From Tomocerus qinae (lineage: Eukaryota > Arthropoda > Collembola > Entomobryomorpha > Tomoceridae), in contig CM034546.1 in the NCBI GenBank assembly GCA_020055645.1, positions 122,843,875 through 122,907,874 on the forward strand: DNA of 64,000 nt, read 5' to 3'. The translations under genes and the position numbers were made by a program. Within the stretch, counting starts at the first letter, position 1, and every line of letters starts with the position of its first letter. Positions 22,918 to 35,165 of this stretch are shown here, in pieces. The notes under the pieces are model-generated. The model was not told where the DNA came from. It was given only the letters and a program-made list of their open reading frames with translations, and did no database searches.

Positions 22918-25900
22918 CCCTAATTGAAGTACGACTTGAAAGAAAGAACTGAGACATTTCCAAGTTCCAGCCCAATTAAAGCACAACTGTTTAGAAGAGA
23001 CAGTTCCATCCCAATTAAAGTACAACTGCTGAGAAGGGACAGTTCCATCCCAATTAAAGTACAACTGTTTAGAAGAGACAGTTCCATCCCAATTAAAGTA
23101 CAACTGTTTAGAAGAGACAGTTCCATCCCAATTAAAGTACAACTGTTTAGAAGAGACAGTTCCATCCCAATTAAAGTACAACCTCAGAAGGGACAGTTCC
23201 ATCCCAATTAAAGTACAACCTCAGAAGGGACAGTTCCATCCCAATTAAAGTACAACCTCAGAAGGGACAGTTCCATCCCAATTAAAGTACAACCGCTGAG
23301 AAGGGACAGTTCCATTCCAATTAAAGTACAACTGCTGAGAAGGGACAGTTCCATCCCAATTAAAGTACAACCTCAGAAGGGACAGTTCCATCCCAATTAA
23401 AGTACAACCTCAGAAGGGACAGTTCCATCCCAATTAAAGTACAACCTCAGAAGGGACAGTTCCATCCCAATTAAAGTACGGAACAGTTCCTACCCAATTA
23501 AAGTACGGAACAGTTCCTACCTAATTAAAGTACGGAACAGTTACATCCCAATGAAAATACGGATCAGTTCTATCCCAATTAAAATACGGATCAGTTCTAT
23601 CCCAATGAAAATACGGATCAGTTCTATCCCAATGAAAATACGGATCAGTTCTATCCCAATTAAAATACGGATCAGTTCTATCCCAATTAAAGTACGGAAC
23701 AGTTCCTACCCAATTAAAGTACGGAACAGTTCCTACCCAATTAAAGTACGGAACAGTTCCTACCCAATTAAAGTACGGAACAGTTCCTACCCAATTAAAG
23801 TACGGAACAGTTCCTACCCAATTAAAGTACGGAACAGTTCCTACCCAATTAAAGTACGGAACAGTTCCTACCTAATTAAAGTACGGATCAGTTCTATCCC
23901 AATTAAAATACGGATCAGTTCTATCCCAATGAAAATACGGATCAGTTCTATCCCAATTAAAATACGGATCAGTTCTATCCCAATTAAAATACGGATCAGT
24001 TCTATCCCAATTAAAATACGGATCAGTTCTATCCCAATTAAAATACGGATCAGTTCTATCTCAATTAAAATACGGGACAGTTCCATTCCAATTAAAGTAC
24101 AACTGTTTAGAAGAGACAGTTCTATCCCAATTAAAGTACAACCTCAGAAGGGACAGTTCCATCCCAATTAAAGTACAACCTCAGAAGGGACAGTTCCATC
24201 CCAATTAAAGTACAACTGCTGAGAAGGGACAGTTCCATCCCAATTAAAGTACAACTGCTGAGAAGGGACAGTTCCATCCCAATTAAAGTACAACCTCAGA
24301 AGGGACAGTTCCATCCCAATTAAAGTACAACCTCAGAAGGGACAGTTCCATCCCAATTAAAGTACAACCTCAGAAGGGACAGTTCCATCCCAATTAAAGT
24401 ATGGAACAGTTCCTACCCAATTAAAGTACGGAACAGTTCCTACCTAATTAAAGTACGGAACAGTTCCATCCCAATTAAAATACGGATCAGTTCTATCCCA
24501 ATGAAAATACGGATCAGTTCTATCCCAATTAAAATACGGATCAGTTCTATCCCAATGAAAATACGGATCAGTTCTATCCCAATTAAAATACGGATCAGTT
24601 CTATCCCAATTAAAGTACGGAACAGTTCCTACCCAATTAAAGTACGGATCAGTTCTATCCCAATTAAAGTACGGAACAGTTCCTACCCAATTAAAGTACG
24701 GAACAGTTCCTACCCAATTAAAGTACGGAACAGTTCCTACCTAATTAAAGTACGGATCAGTTCTATCCCAATTAAAATACGGATCAGTTCTATCCCAATG
24801 AAAATACGGATCAGTTCTATCCCAATTAAAATACGGATCAGTTCTATCCCAATGAAAATACGGATCAGTTCTATCCCAATTAAAATACGGATCAGTTCTA
24901 TCCCAATTAAAATACGGATCAGTTCTATCCCAATTAAAATACGGATCAGTTCTATCTCAATTAAAATACGGATCAGTTCTATCCCAATGAAAATACGGAT
25001 CAGTTCTATCCCAATTAAAATACGGATCAGTTCTATCCCAATTAAAATACGGATCAGTTCTATCCCAATTAAAATACGGATCAGTTCTATCCCAATTAAA
25101 ATACGGATCAGTTCTATCTCAATTAAAATACGGGACAGTTCCATTCCAATTAAAGTACAACTGTTTAGAAGAGACAGTTCTATCCCAATTAAAGTACAAC
25201 CTCAGAAGGGACAGTTCCATCCCAATTAAAGTACAACCTCAGAAGGGACAGTTCCATCCCAATTAAAGTACAACTGCTGAGAAGGGACAGTTCCATCCCA
25301 ATTAAAGTACAACTGCTGAGAAGGGACAGTTCCATCCCAATTAAAGTACAACCTCAGAAGGGACAGTTCCATCCCAATTAAAGTACAACCTCAGAAGGGA
25401 CAGTTCCATCCCAATTAAAGTACAACCTCAGAAGGGACAGTTCCATCCCAATTAAAGTATGGAACAGTTCCTACCCAATTAAAGTACGGAACAGTTCCTA
25501 CCTAATTAAAGTACGGAACAGTTCCATCCCAATTAAAATACGGATCAGTTCTATCCCAATTAAAATACGGATCAGTTCTATCCCAATTAAAATACGGATC
25601 AGTTCTATCCCAATGAAAATACGGATCAGTTCTATCCCAATTAAAATACGGATCAGTTCTATCCCAATTAAAGTACGGAACAGTTCCTACCCAATTAAAG
25701 TACGGATCAGTTCTATCCCAATTAAAGTACGGAACAGTTCCTACCCAATTAAAGTACGGAACAGTTCCTACCCAATTAAAGTACGGAACAGTTCCTACCC
25801 AATTAAAGTACGGAACAGTTCCTACCCAATTAAAGTACGGAACAGTTCCTACCTAATTAAAGTACGGATCAGTTCTATCCCAATTAAAATACGGATCAGT

Positions 25901-26125
25901 TCTATCCCAATGAAAATACGGATCAGTTCTATCCCAATTAAAATACGGATCAGTTCTATCCCAATGAAAATACGGATCAGTTCTATCCCAATTAAAATAC
26001 GGATCAGTTCTATCCCAATTAAAATACGGATCAGTTCTATCCCAATTAAAATACGGATCAGTTCTATCTCAATTAAAATACGGGACAGTTCCATTCCAAT
26101 GTTAGAGTACAACTGTACAACTGTC
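22918..26125 (+). repeat. Hierarchical satellite array (27-, 37- and 39-bp related monomers)
   Basis: All monomers share the core CAGTTCC/TATCCCAATTAAA. Three length classes occur: 39-bp units containing ACAACTGCTGAGAAGGGA, 37-bp units containing ACAACCTCAGAAGGGA, and 27-bp units containing ACGGAACAGTTCCTACC or ACGGATCAGTTCTATCC. Blocks of each class alternate and the whole pattern recurs. The landmark CGGGACAGTTCCATTCCAAT occurs at 24073, 25131 and 26081, intervals of 1058 and 950 bp that differ by 108 bp, exactly four 27-bp units. Because 27 is a multiple of three the array has long open frames on both strands; these are not genes. Confidence 0.95.
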
Positions 26126-28886
26126 CATAAAATACAATTCTGATATATTCTGAATTAAGGTATAGTTGTTTAGAAAAACAGATCTAATATCTAATCCAAT
26201 TAAATTATTAGGGCCAAAAAAGATTGATTATTATTCATATTGTATTAGCATATTCATTAAAGTTCAACTCTCTTCTTCGAACATTGTATTTATTTACTTC
26301 CCATGCAAATAAATAGTATTATTAGTTAATGTAGTATGCAATAGTACACATTATTTAATGTGTACCCTCTATATTGTGATCTTCCACTGCACTGTGTTCG
26401 TCATCAAAATGTGCAAGTTTACGTTAGCTTTAGTTTTCAGAATATTTGTTATTGAACTTGCAATATGAATTGCATGCATTATTATCCTATTCTTGGTAGT
26501 GTTATTTGGTAAACAGCAATAAGAGTATGTATTGAGTATATGCACGCAATAGAAATTCAACGTAGTGTAACCTCACTCAACTCTTCAACGATATGAATAA
26601 TATGAAATATGATATGCAGATTTTGCGCTGTATTTTGTTTATCTTCTTGTTTCTATCTCAGTTCCAGGGAAAAGTAGAAACGTACAAGTATGAAATGAAC
26701 TGCTGTGCAGATATACGCGAGATTAAAAAACGTGATGAGGTAGGCGAGGTTCTAAGAATATGAGACAAGGTCAGTCAGAATATCAGAATCAGAACATGTA
26801 TGCTAAATAGTTAAGTCGCAGTCTATATGCTTGGCTTCTAATGTGCATAAGAGAGAGATGAGTTCTGAGAGTATTCTGCAGTTCAGTCTTTTTGCTAATG
26901 CTTTATATACAGATAGTAGCTATGTAGGATTAAATTCAACTACCCAGCATGATAATCTTAGGCTAATAAACTTGAAGAGATTATTAAGATTACTGCCAAG
27001 ACTGCCAACATGTTTACTAATCGAAAGTTTGTTGTACAGTCTCATAGAGCTTAAGTTTAAAAGTGGCACCATTATTAGATGCAAAGGCTGGTTTCTGATA
27101 ATAGCATTTTGAATCTCCATTTTCCTTATTAGACTTATTGTAATTGCCAATTTATTTATCTGTCTATGTTTACTCTTCCTATCACTAAAACACACTCATG
27201 GCATCTTCGTAGCTGCCACCGTGACTTAAACCATGTGGACAAATTTAATACATCTTAAATCTGTAAATTAGATCAATAATAATAGCGATTGGAAAACCAT
27301 TTGAGGAAAGAGGAAGTAACATTGCAATTTTATCAGCTGATTTGCAATTGTAATTTAGAATCGCTATACTATACAGTTGTTAATTCTATACGTCTAGTTT
27401 TAGGCAGTAATAAGTCTTGGAATAATTACATAGGTAATCCTGATTTAGTTGAAAATTCAGTTGAGAAATTAAATCCAGCTGATTTAGTTGAAAATTCAGT
27501 TGAGAAATTAAATCCAGCTGATTTAGTTTATTCAATGAATGCACAACATCAATATTTATAGTTTTAGTGAGTGGATGGGCTCCATTTTAACAGACGACAT
27601 AATCTAGGTACATAATTACTAATTAATATAATGTCCAGTACATACCTACCTGAAAAGGTTGTATTTGTTATATAATTATTTTCGTTGAGGATTTTACACA
27701 CGCCAAATGTTTATGTTACGTAATTTCAATCTACGGTATCTGTACAAAGACTATGGATTGAATTTTAAGATGATGCAACCCCAAAGGAGGATTAGCTGTA
27801 CTGCGTATCAAATGCTCATTTGCATTCATACAGGTAGAGTCGCTTAATTGGTTTTTTAAGTTGCAAGTACCACTTTCATGCCCTGTCAACTCAACCACAT
27901 GTCAAAGGTGTGAGAATAAGATGCATCGGGAGTCAATGAGTCTTGAACCGTCTTGTCTGGAAAAGACAGGACAAAAACAGAATATCAGAGCATCGCAATT
28001 GCATTGTCAGTCATCCCGATTACTGAGACTAAAAGAAACCCTCTACAGGTGGCTTTCTATCGTATCTGTATCTAATAGCTATGTAAAGTAGTTCAATATT
28101 TCTTACTTCTCAGTATATCCATACCTATAGCTATATTGTTGGAAATTGGCAATATAAAATTGAATCTCATCATTCCCATGCCTTCTGGTCAGATGTACGC
28201 TTATATAGCTTAACTTCTGTGTGTGTGCATAACTAAACGTTTGCATCTTAAATATCGCTTTTCAATACAGATACAAAGGATACTTGCTCGACTTCTTTGC
28301 ATGGAAAATTTTCTATTGAATTGTTTATGATGTTGTGTATACTTAAGAAAGGGTTATGGTTGATGATGTATTTGTATATGTAGGCATCATTTACGTAGAT
28401 TCTCATTGCACATCCAAAAAACATAACTAGAATTATAGAGCTATGTACGTAAGCAAGAAAGGTTCATACAAGATTTCATGGTACGACGAAGAATCTTTCA
28501 GAGATGGATTAAGATATCCAGGTCTACTTTCCTACCTCAGCTACTACTGCATTGAATTGTGCCCAATCAGGATTAGTATAAATAGATTGATCGATCCGAT
28601 TCTGCAAACAGTCAAGAACTTCAGTCGTCAGGCTACAGATATCATCATCCATTTGTTCGTTACTAATTCTAGTACTTTGGTTTAATGTACCACTGTTAAA
28701 CATAATATTATACAATTTAAATATATTTAAAGCATCAGCTGAAAGCAATCGTTATATTTTTTATCGTTTACAATTTATTCAGAAGTATAGTCACTGCTTA
28801 CCTACAATTTATAATTTTATTCGAAAGTGAGTGCATTGTGAATTTTGTTAAAGTGGAAGAAAGTCTCACCATTTCAATCTGCAAAG
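26126..28886. other. Intergenic between the satellite and the M13 peptidase gene
   Basis: About 2.8 kb, AT-rich, no gene recognised. A perfect 39-bp tandem duplication lies near 27441-27530. Several short frames (26831-27112, 27289-27561, 28443-28685) have no recognisable sequence or splice support. The 3' end should contain the peptidase promoter and 5' UTR. Confidence 0.5.
27441..27530 (+). repeat. 39-bp tandem duplication
   Basis: The unit beginning GATTTAGTTGAAAATTCAGT occurs twice in direct succession, followed by the start of a third (GATTTAGTTTA). The copies look identical, so the duplication is recent. Confidence 0.85.
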
Positions 28887-31800
28887 ATGCGTATGTGGAA
28901 AACGAACGAAGCAGTCGTTTTCATTCTTCTTACCAACTTCTCTGTCATTTCGCAGGTATTTAATCTTAAAATAATTAGATGGAAAATATTCTGTAACAAT
29001 ATTTCAACCTTCTACATAAATTTTATTTACTGTCTGATTTCAGGTCAGAGGGAGGTATGTCCATCAAGCAATTGACTGTTCAACTGCCAACGTTCCTCGT
29101 TGCAGCAGTTTGACAAGCCAGTCATGTCAAACTCATTGCGTTAACTTGGGATTCACTAACGGATCTTGCGATGCCCAAGGAGATTGTTGCGTTTGCTTCC
29201 CCGGTATTTTGATTTTCATCTTTACTTCCTTGATCATTTAGAAGATTGTGAAAATGACTTTTCCAAAATGAATATTTTATATCAGATCGTCCCCCGCCAG
29301 TTCATGAAAAACCATCAGTCATTGCTGTGAAAGCAAACAGCATTGATGATCCTGTGGTGGTAAAACAATCGGAAAATAATAAGGATTGCCCATCGCACAA
29401 TGATATATGTTTGACTCCTGGATGCGTTCGAAGTGGTAAGAATTGTTTTTCTTCAGTTCAATATATCACTAATAAATAAATACTTTTTTGTATAAAAAAC
29501 CATGTTTTCACTTTTCCCAGCTGCTTATGTGCTCGATAAAATGAATCCCATTATCGATCCTTGCGACAACTTTTATGAATTTGCTTGTGGAGGATTCGTG
29601 GATAAAACAACGATTCCTGATGACGCTACAGAAGTGTGTAACATTTAGTAATTTCTTATTGTTTAGTAAATAAGTTGAAAAATTCAATTATGTAATAAAA
29701 ACATTTATTTTAGATTCATCCCATGGCTCGCATCAGTGATATTCTGGTAGAAAAGATTCGTGTTTTGGTTGAAACTCCAGTCACTTCTGATGAAGCAAAA
29801 CCATTTCGTCTGGTCAAACAAATGTACAATTCCTGCATCAATATCCGTAAGTTACAGCAAATCCTTGATTACAAATTAGAAGATAGGTACATTTGAGAAT
29901 GAGAAAATGAGAATGGTCCAGTCAAAACAAATGCACATTGATGGTTGTATTTGTTTTTGTAGCTGTTATCGAATCACATGGACTGAAACCTTTGAAAGAT
30001 ATTCTGGGTAAATTGGGAGGATGGCCAGTTATTGAAGGGGATAGTTGGAACGCGGAAAATTGGGATTGGTTACAATCAATTTACCAATTTCGACAACATG
30101 GATATTCCAGTGATTACCTCATTAGCATGTCTGTTTTTCCTGATCTCAAGAATTCAACTAGAAACGTCGTTACGGTACGTTGAAAAATATTACATGATAT
30201 TTTGGCTGGTTAAAAAAAGTCGCGATTGTTAGCACTATTATAATATTGGCTACTATGTTATATAGATTGGAGAACCTGCATTGTCTATAACCAAGGAGCG
30301 GTTTTTACTGGAACCATTTGTGAAAGCTTACCATAAATATCAGGTAAATAGAATGTTTTTCTCCTCTTTAAACCATTTCCATTCTACCCTCCCTTTTAAT
30401 AACTGACAATAAATGCTAAAATATTTAAAATGTTTTATATAGGTCGATCTTGCTATTTTGCTTGGTGCAAGCCCAGCGAGAGCTGAAGAGGAGATGGCGG
30501 ATGTGCTCGATTTCGAAATGCTCCTTGCTAATGTATGTACCAGACATTCCGCATCAAAATGTATTAATCTAAAATAATTAAATTTTACTCAAAACCTAAT
30601 CGAAATCTTTTTTATAGATTTCTGGACCATCTGACCAGAAACGCAATGCAACGAAATTTTATAATCCTACAACTCTCACAGATCTTCAAAAGGAATTCCC
30701 AACAGTTCCATGGCTTGCATACATGCAGCATATTTTACCTTCCACTGTAAGTTATAAAATAAATGAATGAAAGACAAGTTTTAAATTGTTATCTTTAAAT
30801 GATCTGGTACTCTGGTAGTAAAATTAGTTTTAATACAATATTTCGGTTTCTTAGGTCAAAGTCAGACATGGAGAACGAATTATCTTGTCTTCGCCTAGTC
30901 ACCTTACGGATTTACTTCAACTTTTGGAAACGACTGATAAGAGGTGCCCAATCTCGAAATTTCATATTACGATATACTCGCTATTCCGATTTGCAAATAG
31001 ATTAATAATTGAATTATTGCTTTACAGAACTCTAGCTAATTATGTTATGTGGAGAGCAGCAGCAGCCTCTGTTCGCTATTTGAATGGTCAAGCCAGAGCT
31101 GTTGAATTTCAATTCGCTGGAGTAACTTCTGGTTTACGCCAGTTGCCACCAAGATGGAAAGAATGTGTTGGAGTCGTGTCTGCTAGGTATAGCAACTACA
31201 ATTTGTGAAATAATTGATTTTAATTTAATGTAACCCAGAATTGCAGAACTCATTCGATTCTTTTTTAGTTTTCCTCATGCAATTGGTGCTATGTATGTCC
31301 GTCGTCATTTCAAACTGGATGCCAGAGATGCAGCAGTAGAAATGGTGGATGACATACGTGAAGCGTTTCTCGGATCTTTAGATGATATAGACTGGATGGA
31401 TAATACTACTAAGTGAGTTTGCAGATTTTAATGCTATCTTCGGATTACTTTTTACAATTTACAATAATTTTCTTACAATTTATAGTATGATGGTACTTAA
31501 AGTAGATATTCTTTATTTGGTAAGGTCATTGGCATGGGAAAAGGCTTCCGCCATGTCATCCCATATTGGATTTCCAGAAGAACTTTTAGATGATGAGAAA
31601 CTGACTGATATGTACAAGGATGTAAGTTTGTATAACTATTTCATATAATTCTGTTATTTGTGTTCAGAATTTCGGAAACATCTGAATTATAGTACTAAAT
31701 AGACACTATGTTGTTTCTTTTAGTTGGAATTCAATAGCCAGGATTATTTAGATAACGTTCTAGCATTGACTGTGGCAGCTGGTAAATACTCATTTAAAAA

Positions 31801-32994
31801 ACTTCGGGAAATCAATAATAAATCAGACTGGAAGGCTTATGGAAAAGTAGCTCTGGCAAACGCTTTCTATTCTCCCATTCAAAATTCTATTCGTAAGTTT
31901 ATTAGCATTCTAAATATTTTTGATTGTAAATTATAAAGATTTTCAAGAATATTACATTAAATTATTTGTTCTCTTTTAGAATTCCCAGCTGGTATTTTGC
32001 AAGGAAACTTTTTCGGGAATGAACGACCAAAATACATGAACTATGGAGCTATTGGATGGGTTATCGGGCATGAAATTACCCATGGATTCGATGATCAAGT
32101 GAGTACTCTAAACAAATTATTATCATTTTTGACATACTAGCCAAACAAGCACAAAATTATATTGCCTGTACTTTAGTGAGCCACATTTGATACTCATGTA
32201 ACAATTTTATTTCTCCAGGGTCGGCTTTTTGATGGTGAAGGAAATCTCAAAGAATGGTGGGATCCTTCTACAAAGGAAGCTTATTTGAAAAAGACTCAAT
32301 GTATCGTTCAACAGTATGGAGACTACCAATACTACGATCCCTTGTTAAATCGAACTATTCCAGTAAGAACTTATTTACACTTTTACAATTTTAATATCCA
32401 CACTCGATGATTTCAGATTTCATGAATAAGAAACTATTATTTTCCAATCCATGAGAGTTAGTCCAAACTCAATGATCATTTCGTGACAATAATAATAATT
32501 TTTTGTTTATAGCTCAACGGATTTATTTCGCAAGGAGAGAATATTGCCGATAATGGGGGAATCCAGCAGGCTTACAAGGGTTACCAATCATGGATTAGCC
32601 GAAATGGACAAGAAAAGGTATTATGCAAACCTTTGTGTATTTAAACTTTGCAAGGATACTTTTCAACGATTTTAGATCGTTTTGTTGCAATACTACAAAT
32701 TGTGATTAATTTAAGCAAACTTAGTAGTATGGTGAATGAAAATTGTTATTTTATTTGCAGAAACTACCGGGACTTCCATACACTCCAAATCAATTATTTT
32801 GGATCAGTGCCGCGCATAATTGGTGCAGTAAATTGAGACCAGAGACAATGCCCCAGAAGATTTTGACATCTGTACATTTGCCTGGAGAATTTCGAATTCG
32901 TGGAAGTTTCTCAAATATGGAAAGCTTTTCTAAAGATTTTAACTGTCCAGTCAATAGTAGAATGAATCCCGAAAATAAATGCAGCGTTTGGTAG
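28887..32994 (+). CDS. Secreted M13 (neprilysin-like) zinc metallopeptidase with N-terminal defensin-like module
   Basis: About 18 exons. Exon 1 (28887-28953) encodes a signal peptide ([20 protein letters not shown]). Exon 2 (29044-29202) encodes an eight-cysteine module (C-x7-C-x7-C-x3-C-x9-C-x5-CC-x-C, including [10 protein letters not shown] and [14 protein letters not shown]). Exon 3 is a Pro/Val-rich linker leading to CLTPGCVRS, the usual M13 entry. The peptidase follows with [33 protein letters not shown], the zinc motif [12 protein letters not shown], the third ligand motif GENIADNGG, and the family's terminal C-x-V-W (NKCSVW). All catalytic residues I can check are present. Neprilysins cleave peptides extracellularly; many are type II membrane proteins, but the signal peptide suggests a secreted one. 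The cysteine module is not part of the M13 fold. Confidence 0.93.
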
Positions 32995-33158
32995 TCTTGC
33001 ATTGCAAATTGCGGTGTGTGCTGTGATATTTTATTGCAAGTGCATGTTAAAACGCAATAGGTATTACAGTTTCTTGTACAGTTTTTTTGGAAAGCTTTTT
33101 TCATTTCCGGTAATTCCGTTAAAATGATTTGTACAAAAAAATATTCAATAGTTGCCCT

Positions 33159-33164
33159 AATAAA
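33159..33164 (+). terminator. Polyadenylation signal of the M13 peptidase gene
   Basis: AATAAA about 165 bases past the stop codon. Confidence 0.5.
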
Positions 33165-33570
33165 TAATAATTGAAAAATAAAAATATAAACAGTTGCGTC
33201 AATATTTTATTAATTCATGGATTGGACACTTTCATGGACACTTTCATGGATTAATTGGGATGGGGTGAGTGGTGAGACAAATGCAAAGATCATACAAATT
33301 CGTTCCAAAGAACCTCTCCGTATCGTTCGACATCCGTAGAATCTGGTAGAATCCCTCATCCTCCTTCCTCATCAGTTGTTCCTTTAGATTGCTATGGGTA
33401 CTATGCAGGTGAGCAGGTGAGCTGAAGAGGATCCACAGAAAATGACATCGATAAAGATCTTTATAGTCTATCGATAAGCGGAAGTAATATCTTCCTGATT
33501 ATCGATCGCAAAATTCCAGTAATAAAATAGGATATTGAGGAGGATTTTTAAATTCAACCAAGTAAAAAAT

Positions 33571-34201
33571 ATGTCGACTGTTCAAGAAGAAACCATCGAA
33601 GGGTACTTTTATTTCAGAGCTAGAATAAAGGTTTTGGAAAAAGATGCTACGAAAATTCCAATGGTAGTCATTTTCAAAGGGAGTGAAGCGCATGGGAAAA
33701 ACTGGAGTCCTGATTGCAAACTTTGTATGCAAAACATAAAAAGAACTGAAATTCAGTTTGAATCATAGCATAATTTATAATTGGAAATTACAAGTTAATT
33801 GTTTTTAATCATGCATAGTGGAAGGAACGCTTGCTGAGTTGCTGGAACGTTATCAACTTCCCTCAGAAAGTTACATTCTTAAGGTGAAAGTTGGAAACAG
33901 CGAGGCTTGGTCTAAAGAAGATAATCCTTTCCGTTTAGACATCAAAACTCATTTGACCACGCTGCCAACCGTGATATTATGGACCGGAACTTCAGAAAAT
34001 GCAGTCAAAAGATTGGAAGGACGGCTGGAGTGTACATTAGAGAATATTCACAACATGTTTCTTCCAAATGCACCAATTACGGCACAAATTACTCCACTAA
34101 AACCACAGCTTACCGAGGGAGTTGAAAATGTAGGAAGTAATGAAGAGTTAGATGCTTTTGAATCAGAAAATGAACATGAGTTACCTTTGCTTATTGACTA
34201 A
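33571..34201 (+). CDS. TXNDC17 (TRP14)-like thioredoxin-fold protein lacking the first active-site cysteine
   Basis: Two exons (33571-33724 and 33819-34201, joined in phase) encode 178 residues. The order of motifs follows TXNDC17, a cytosolic 14-kDa thioredoxin-related protein of about 123 residues: VIFKGSEAHGKNWSPDCKLL (family GSKDAGGKSWCPDCV), LKVKVGNSEAWSKEDNPFRL (family CQVGEKPYWKDPNNDFR), and THLTTLPTVILWTG with the cis-proline segment. The family active site WCPDC reads WSPDC here, so the nucleophilic cysteine is serine and ordinary disulfide reduction is not expected. An acidic extension of about 55 residues follows the fold. This may be a divergent paralogue with a binding role. The gene is compact and starts about 0.6 kb after the peptidase. 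Confidence 0.8.
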
Positions 34202-34316
34202 AGACTTATTGTGAACTAGCACAAATTAAACTCACAATTACAAATTATAAACAATTCCTAAAAACCTAAATTAGTATATACATAATTCCTACAGAAAATT
34301 ACATAACACAAATTAA

Positions 34317-34322
34317 AATAAA
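34317..34322 (+). terminator. Polyadenylation signal of the TXNDC17-like gene
   Basis: AATAAA about 115 bases past the stop codon and just left of the nested transposon pair. Confidence 0.5.
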
Positions 34323-34382
34323 CTCAGACTATTTTGCTGATACTGAATTTTCATCGTAGCCAATCGTAGCGTATAATCTCAA

Positions 34383-35156
34383 GGCTGAATTTAGGCAGCG
34401 GTACTTTGTTGCCACTGTCCCCGCTGTTGCCGCTAGGGGGTAAGGGGGGGGGTCAGCGGCAATAGCATAAAAGCGGAAACAGTGGCAACAGTGGCGACAC
34501 ACAACAACCACAGGTGGCAACAGCGGCGACACGCAAAATCCACTAGCGGCGACACAGCTAAAACCACTAGCGGCAACAGAGACACGTTAATCTGATTTCC
34601 TCTGTTGCCGCTAACAGAGGATATCAGATTAATGTGTCGGCTGAATTTAGGCACCGGGATCTCGTTGCCTCAATTGCCCACCGTTGCCCCATGCTTAGTC
34701 ACTTTACCTATTACTTTAATATGTTGCCTCCCGTCACTATTTTTGCCTCTTTTATTGACCTAACCTAATAAAAAATAAACTGTTTTATTGTTAATGCATA
34801 ACAAAAATGTAGCATGTTTATTTTTAATTAGGTTAGTTCAAAAAAGATGCAAAAATAGTGACGGGAGGCAAATGGAAAAGACGATAGGTTAATTGGCTTA
34901 ACTTGGGGCAACGGGGGCAATTAAAGCAACGAGATCCCGCTGCCTAAATTCAGCTAATGTGTCTCTGTTGCCGCTGGTCAGTGTTGCCGCTAGTGGTTTT
35001 AGCTGCGTTGCCACTAGTGGATTTTGCGTGTCGCCGCTAGTGGTTGTACCGTGTCGCCACTGTCTCCGCTATTATGTTGTTGCCGCTAACCCCCCAAACC
35101 TCCCAGCGGCAACAGCGGGGACAGTGGCAACAAAGTACCGCTGCCTAAATTCAGCC
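34383..35156. mobile_element. Outer MITE with 9-bp target-site duplication, interrupted by a related MITE
   Basis: Long terminal inverted repeats begin GGCTGAATTTAGGCAGCGGT and continue through GCCACTGTCCCCGCTGTTGCCGC; the right end is their reverse complement. The 9-bp sequence TAATCTCAA lies at 34374-34382 and again at 35157-35165. A 9-bp duplication is typical of Mutator-like elements, but the superfamily is inferred from that alone. Subterminal tandem GCGGCAACAG/GCGGCGACAC words fill much of the arms. No transposase is present. Confidence 0.85.
34639..34954. mobile_element. Inner MITE inserted in the outer one
   Basis: The termini share GGCTGAATTTAGGCA with the outer element but then diverge (CCGGGATCTCGTTGCC). 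The 9-bp target-site duplication TAATGTGTC lies at 34630-34638 and 34955-34963, both inside the outer element, which shows that the outer copy inserted first. The centre is AT-rich and has no coding capacity. Confidence 0.85.
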
Positions 35157-35165
35157 TAATCTCAA

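Noticed and set aside
23551-25229. Long open frames on both strands repeating SIPIKIR / IELIRIL
   Set aside because: They are products of a 27-bp satellite whose period is divisible by three; both strands and several frames are open at once and there is no gene context.
27289-27561. 90-codon frame containing the repeated NPADLVENSVEKL
   Set aside because: Could be protein-like, but there is no recognisable family, no clear start or splice sites, and the repeat comes from a short DNA duplication.
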